Shown piece by piece: positions 60,186 through 64,000 of a stretch of 64,000 bases of DNA. Origin of the DNA: Streptomyces monomycini (lineage in GTDB: Bacteria; Actinomycetota; Actinomycetes; Streptomycetales; Streptomycetaceae); assembly GCF_022271435.1 (NCBI RefSeq), contig NZ_JAFIQY010000011.1, forward strand, positions 1-64,000, given 5' to 3'. The notes under the pieces were generated by a model, which had not been told where the DNA came from, made no database searches, and saw only the letters and a list, made by a program, of their open reading frames with translations. Position 1 is the first letter of the stretch. Each line of letters starts with the position of its first letter. The translations under genes and the position numbers were made by a program.

Positions 60186-61376
60186 GTGCCGCTGAATTTC
60201 TGGACGAGCTGGCCCTCGCGGGAAGCGCTCTCCCGCGATGCTTCGAGCAGGACACGGGTGTGGATCGGCAGGGCCATCCGCGCCGTGATCATGGCCGGTC
60301 TGCTGTGGAGCGCGCTGGCGGACCAGGCGTTCCGGGACACGGGAGCGGTGCTGGGGCTGGCCGCGGTCGCACTCTGCGGCCTGCTCCTGTGGGGATTCTT
60401 CCGTACGACCTTGGAGCACCGACTGTGGCCGGCGCTCGGCCTGCTGGCCCTTCTGGAGGCAGGCGCGTTCTGGTTCCACACGGAAGGCGCGAGAGTGCCC
60501 GCGGCCGTGGTGTGGGGCGCGTGCGCCGTCCTCTCGATGGCGCGGCTTCCGCTGGCAGTGGCCGTGCCGTGCATGGTGGTGTCCCTGGCCGCGTACGCCA
60601 CACGCAGCCCGGACAGCTGGCTGTCGATCACGGCGACCGTCATCGGGCTCGGGCTGGCCGGATACGTCTCACGGCTGGACTCCGAGGCACGGGGCAACGC
60701 GCAGCGGCTGCTGGCCCAGGAGCGGGCCGCCCGTAAGGCCGAGGCCGAGACGGCCGCGCTGGCCGAGCGCGGCCGCATCGCCCGTGAAGTCCACGACGTG
60801 CTCGCGCACAGTCTGAGCGCGCAACTCGTGCACTTGGAGGCGGCGCGGCAGCTGATCCAGCGCAGCGGTGACCTGGAGGCGGACCGACAGCAGATCCTGG
60901 AGCGGGTCGTGGCGGCGCGCGGCATGGCCAGGGAGGGCCTGGACGGCACGCGTCAGGCACTGTCGGCGCTGCGCGGCGAGATGGCACCGGTGGAGGACTT
61001 CCTGCGCCATCTGACAGCCGCTGAGAACGCCCGCCTGGAGGTGACGGGGGAGCGGCACGAGCTGCCGCCCGAAGCCGGCCTCGCGCTGCGCAGGGTGGCC
61101 CAGGAGGCGCTCACGAACGTACGGAAGCACGCGCCGGGCGCGCGGGTGACCGTACGGCTCGCCTATGCGGAAGCCGAAGTGGAGCTGGAGGTACGCGATT
61201 CCGGGACGCGCAGGAGACCCCGCGGAACCGGGCCGGGGACCCTCGACGATCTCGGCTCGTCCGGTTCCGGGTACGGTCTGCTGGGGATGCGGGAGCGCGC
61301 CGAACTCCTCGGTGGAACGCTGGATTCCGGTCCTGCCGAGGAGGGTTTCGTGGTGCGGTTGAGGGTGCCGGTATGA
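60186..61376 (+). CDS. NarL-type (HisKA_3) sensor histidine kinase
   Basis: 396 aa. Five or so N-terminal membrane segments (about residues 33-160) form the input domain with no large extracellular loop, as in DesK-like kinases. A short coiled linker leads to the HisKA_3 dimerisation domain with phospho-accepting H203 (REVHDVLAHSLSAQLV), then a HATPase_c domain (EALTNVRKHA, GSGYGLLGMRERAELLGG). The start is GTG at 60186 with AAGGA 6 nt upstream. It overlaps the response-regulator gene by 4 nt. Confidence 0.9.
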   Translation: MPLNFWTSWPSREALSRDASSRTRVWIGRAIRAVIMAGLLWSALADQAFRDTGAVLGLAAVALCGLLLWGFFRTTLEHRLWPALGLLALLEAGAFWFHTEGARVPAAVVWGACAVLSMARLPLAVAVPCMVVSLAAYATRSPDSWLSITATVIGLGLAGYVSRLDSEARGNAQRLLAQERAARKAEAETAALAERGRIAREVHDVLAHSLSAQLVHLEAARQLIQRSGDLEADRQQILERVVAARGMAREGLDGTRQALSALRGEMAPVEDFLRHLTAAENARLEVTGERHELPPEAGLALRRVAQEALTNVRKHAPGARVTVRLAYAEAEVELEVRDSGTRRRPRGTGPGTLDDLGSSGSGYGLLGMRERAELLGGTLDSGPAEEGFVVRLRVPV

Positions 61377-62050
61377 CGGCGCGCGTCGTGGTCGCCGACG
61401 ATCAGACGGTGGTGCGTGAGGGCATCGTGATGCTGCTGGGGCTGCTGCCGGGCATCGAGGTCGTGGGCTCGGCCGGGGACGGCGAGGAGGCGGTACGGCT
61501 CACCGCCGAACTGGCCCCGGACGTCGTCCTGATGGACCTCCGGATGCCCCGCTGCGACGGTGTCGAGGCCACCCGGAGGATCCGGACGGAGCACCCGGGC
61601 ACCGAGGTCGTCGTCCTGACGACCTACGCGGACGACGACCATCTCTTCCCCGCGCTGGAGGCCGGCGCCCGGGGCTACCTGACGAAGGACGCGGACGGCG
61701 ACGAGATCGTCCGGGCCGTCGAGGACGTGCTGTCGGGCGCGGCCGGGCTGTCGCCGAAGGTGCAGCGGCGGCTGCTGGAGCGGTTCGCGGAGCCCGTGCG
61801 GACAGCCGCCCCCACAGCGCCGGCCGATCCCCCGGACGGGCTGACCGCGCGCGAGGTGGAGGTGCTGAGGCTGGTCGCCGAGGGACTGTCCAACCCGGAG
61901 ATCGCCCGGTCGCTGCACGTCTCGAACGCGACCGTGAAGACCCACATCAACAATCTCTTCGCCAAGGCCGGGCTGCGGGACCGGGCCCAGGCGATCCACT
62001 ACGCCTACCGGCACGGTCTCGCACAACCGCCCGGCTCGTCCATCACCTGA
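61373..62050 (+). CDS. NarL/LuxR-family response regulator
   Basis: 225 aa. Receiver domain with phospho-acceptor D55 (VVLMDLRMP) and acidic pair DD9-10, and a LuxR-type helix-turn-helix at about residues 150-215 (LTAREVEVLRLVAEGLSNPEIARSLHVSNATVKTHINNLFAKAGLRDR). ATG overlaps the kinase stop (ATGA), indicating translational coupling. Target genes are unknown. Confidence 0.93.
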   Translation: MTARVVVADDQTVVREGIVMLLGLLPGIEVVGSAGDGEEAVRLTAELAPDVVLMDLRMPRCDGVEATRRIRTEHPGTEVVVLTTYADDDHLFPALEAGARGYLTKDADGDEIVRAVEDVLSGAAGLSPKVQRRLLERFAEPVRTAAPTAPADPPDGLTAREVEVLRLVAEGLSNPEIARSLHVSNATVKTHINNLFAKAGLRDRAQAIHYAYRHGLAQPPGSSIT

Positions 62051-62085
62051 TGGGGTGAAGAGCCCGCGAGAACGGCGCCCGGCCG

Positions 62086-62760
62086 TCAGACCCAGACGTA
62101 ACGGTGTTCGGGGCGGCCGGTCTCCCCGTACCGGAGACTGAGGCGGACCCGTCCGGCCCGTTCGAGAAGCTTGAGGTAGCGCTGCGCGGTCTGCCGGCTC
62201 AGGCCCGCCTGCCGGGCCACCTCCTGGGCGGACAGCGGCGCGTCCGCCGAGCGCAGAACGGACCGCACCCGGTCGGCGGTGGCCGTCGAATGCCCCTTGG
62301 GCAGCTCCGCGGGGCCGGCGTTGACGGCACCCAGCGCCCCGAAGAGCCGGTCGACTTCGGACTGTTCGGCCTGGCCACCGCCCTCGAAGGTGCGGTGCAG
62401 GGCCGCGTAACCCTCCAGCTTGGAGCGGAGACCGGCGAACGTGAACGGCTTGACCAGGTACTGCAACGCCCCGTGACGCATGGCCGCGTGGACGGTCACG
62501 ATGTCACGCGCCGCGGTCACCATGATCACATCGGTCTGCAAGCCGCGCTGCCGTAGCCGTGCGACGAGCTGGAGGCCGGTCTCGTCGGGCAGGTAGTGGT
62601 CCAGCAGGACGAGATCGACGGAGGCGGCCTCCAGGGCGTCCAGGGCCTCGGCGGCGGAGTGGGCGAGGCGGCTGACGCGGAAACCCGGGACCTTGGCGAC
62701 ATACGCGGCATTGATCTCGGCGACCCGTACGTCGTCGTCCACGACCAGTACGTCGATCAT
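62086..62760 (-). CDS. CitB/DctR-type response regulator
   Basis: 224 aa. Receiver with D54 (LVLLDHYLPD). The C-terminal helix-turn-helix (LSAQEVARQAGLSRQTAQRYLKLLERAGRVRLSLRYG) is of the type paired with CitA/DcuS kinases. Its start overlaps the stop of the upstream kinase gene (ATGA at 62757-62760). The pair typically controls citrate or C4-dicarboxylate uptake; no transporter is in the window. Confidence 0.9.
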   Translation of the reverse strand: MIDVLVVDDDVRVAEINAAYVAKVPGFRVSRLAHSAAEALDALEAASVDLVLLDHYLPDETGLQLVARLRQRGLQTDVIMVTAARDIVTVHAAMRHGALQYLVKPFTFAGLRSKLEGYAALHRTFEGGGQAEQSEVDRLFGALGAVNAGPAELPKGHSTATADRVRSVLRSADAPLSAQEVARQAGLSRQTAQRYLKLLERAGRVRLSLRYGETGRPEHRYVWV

Positions 62761-64000
62761 CGCGCGCCTCTTGAGCCGTCACCACGGCCGTCGCGCCTAC
62801 GTCCCTCCGGGGCGCGTGCGCCCGCATCGGCGCCACCGCCCGGGATCTCCTCCGAGAGCGCGTCGGACAGCGCATCAGGGAGCGTGACGGTGAACTCCGC
62901 GCCACCGCCGGGGCTCCCGGTCACCTCGGCGGTGCCTCCGTACCGTTCGGCCAGGCGGCGTACGAGTGCGAGGCCGATCCCGCGCTGCCCGTGAGCAGGG
63001 GGTTCCTTGGTCGTCCAGCCTTCGGTGAAAATGTCCGCGCGCCGAGCCTCCGGCACTCCGGGTCCGTTGTCACGGACCCGGACGACCGCGGTGCGGTCCT
63101 CGGCGCGCATCTCGACCTCCACGCACGCCCCGGGGCTGCCTGCCGTGGCGTCCAGCGCGTTGTCGACCAGGTTGCCCAGGACGGTGACCAGGCTGTGCGG
63201 ATCCACCACCCGGTCCGGCAGGCGGCTGCCGGGCGCGATGCTCAACGAGACGCCGCGCTCGGTGGCGACCGTCGCCTTGCCGACCAGCAAGGACGCCAGC
63301 AACGGATCGTGCACCCGCTCGGTGACCTGCTCGGCCGTCGCCCGGTGCACGCCCACCGCCTGGGTCACGAACTCCACGGCCTCCTCGTGCAGCCCCAGTT
63401 CCAGCAGACCGAGCAGAGTGTGGAGGCGGTTGGCGTGCTCGTGGTCCTGGGCGCGCAGGGCGTCGATGAGCCCCCGGGTGCCGTCCAGCTCACGGCCCAG
63501 CCGCTCCAGCTCGGTACGGTCGCGCAACGTCACCACGGCCCCTCCGTCGTCGGTCGGCATCCGGTTGGCCACCAGGACGCGCTGCCCGCTGACGGTGAGC
63601 AGGTCGGCGCCGCTGACCCGCCCGGAGAGCACTTCCGCGGTACGGCCGGGCGGCAGCGCTTCCGCCAAGGGGCGGCCGGTGTCCTCGGAACGCAGGTCCA
63701 GCAGGCGCTGCGCCTCGTCGTTCAGCAGACGGATACGGCCGTGCGCGTCGAGCGCGACAAAACCCTCCCGGATGCCGTGCAGCATCGCCTCGCGCTCGGT
63801 GAGCAGTGCGGAGATGTCCGAGAAGGCCAGGTCATGCGTACGGCGCTGGAGACGTCGGGCGACCAGGTAGGCGGCCAGCGCCCCGACGGCGAGCGCCCCG
63901 CCCGCGTAGGCGAGCAGCTGGGGCACGGTGCTGAGCAGCCGCTGCTGCACGCTCTCGTACGCGATGCCGACCGAGACGGCGCCGACGATCTTCCCCGCTT
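62757..64000 (-). CDS. CitA/DcuS-type sensor histidine kinase, N-terminus cut by the window
   Basis: At least 413 residues are visible; the gene continues past base 64000. Reading downstream: the end of the periplasmic sensor (VGAVSVGIAY), a membrane segment (LLAYAGGALAVGALAAYLVA), a PAS domain (EREAMLHGIREGFVALDAHGRIRLLN), the SpoOB-type histidine region (QDHEHANRLHTLLGLLELG) and HATPase_c (GNLVDNALDA, VRDNGPGVP, GQRGIGLALVRRL). The tail is Arg/Gly-rich. It is translationally coupled to the response-regulator gene. Confidence 0.93.
   Translation of the reverse strand, partial: AGKIVGAVSVGIAYESVQQRLLSTVPQLLAYAGGALAVGALAAYLVARRLQRRTHDLAFSDISALLTEREAMLHGIREGFVALDAHGRIRLLNDEAQRLLDLRSEDTGRPLAEALPPGRTAEVLSGRVSGADLLTVSGQRVLVANRMPTDDGGAVVTLRDRTELERLGRELDGTRGLIDALRAQDHEHANRLHTLLGLLELGLHEEAVEFVTQAVGVHRATAEQVTERVHDPLLASLLVGKATVATERGVSLSIAPGSRLPDRVVDPHSLVTVLGNLVDNALDATAGSPGACVEVEMRAEDRTAVVRVRDNGPGVPEARRADIFTEGWTTKEPPAHGQRGIGLALVRRLAERYGGTAEVTGSPGGGAEFTVTLPDALSDALSEEIPGGGADAGARAPEGRRRDGRGDGSRGAR

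Overview
This 64 kb window is high-GC actinobacterial DNA from the core chromosome of a Streptomyces species. The evidence is the set and order of housekeeping genes (miaB, miaA, dapF, an RSH-family (p)ppGpp enzyme, hflX, lexA, nrdRJ, rnhB, recQ, hrdB, parE), the GC-biased codon use, the almost complete absence of TTA codons, and the number of genes that start a few bases after a TANNNT -10 box. Assignments come from reading the sequence; no database search was run.

Layout. 1-7.5 kb: the end of an unidentified gene, a TAXI-type solute-binding protein, miaB, a LigB-like protein, two small minus-strand genes, miaA, a membrane protein and dapF. MiaA and MiaB act in sequence on tRNA A37. 7.6-15.2 kb: an RSH protein with an intact hydrolase site and an eroded synthetase site, an exported M1 metallopeptidase, hflX behind a near-perfect SigR-type promoter, and a trypsin-fold lipoprotein. 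16-23.7 kb: an NRPS-independent siderophore (NIS) cluster made of a class III aminotransferase, two IucA/IucC synthetases and an AlcB-type acyltransferase. It lacks the expected monooxygenase, decarboxylase and transporter, and carries a TTA codon. 23.7-31.3 kb: dinG helicase, a small gene, lexA with a perfect SOS box, and divergently nrdR-nrdJ (class II ribonucleotide reductase) with NrdR-box-like sites.

31.5-39.5 kb looks more accessory: a lone TerD protein, two divergent TetR modules (one with an amidase, one with an ABC-F protein, each with an inverted repeat in the shared promoter), a YdbC-like protein, a phosphoglycerate-mutase-like phosphatase and an ADP-ribosylglycohydrolase. 39.8-49.5 kb returns to core functions: rnhB, two Streptomyces-type unknowns, a RecQ helicase fused to a phosphoribosyltransferase-like tail, a DUF4192 protein divergent from recQ across a pair of inverted DnaA boxes, a glycogen-debranching-like glycosidase and the Nudix regulator NrtR. 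49.7-64 kb: a fused ABC transporter with a tiny coupled leader ORF, a FadR-like regulator, hrdB (principal sigma factor) behind an ECF-type promoter, a secreted trypsin, a small zinc protein, parE, a membrane protein, a NarL-type two-component pair and a CitAB/DctRS-type pair cut by the window end.

The main leads are the incomplete and possibly bldA-controlled siderophore cluster, the DnaA-box pair at recQ, the degenerate RSH synthetase, the self-contained TetR/ABC-F module, and the cluster of leaderless promoters.
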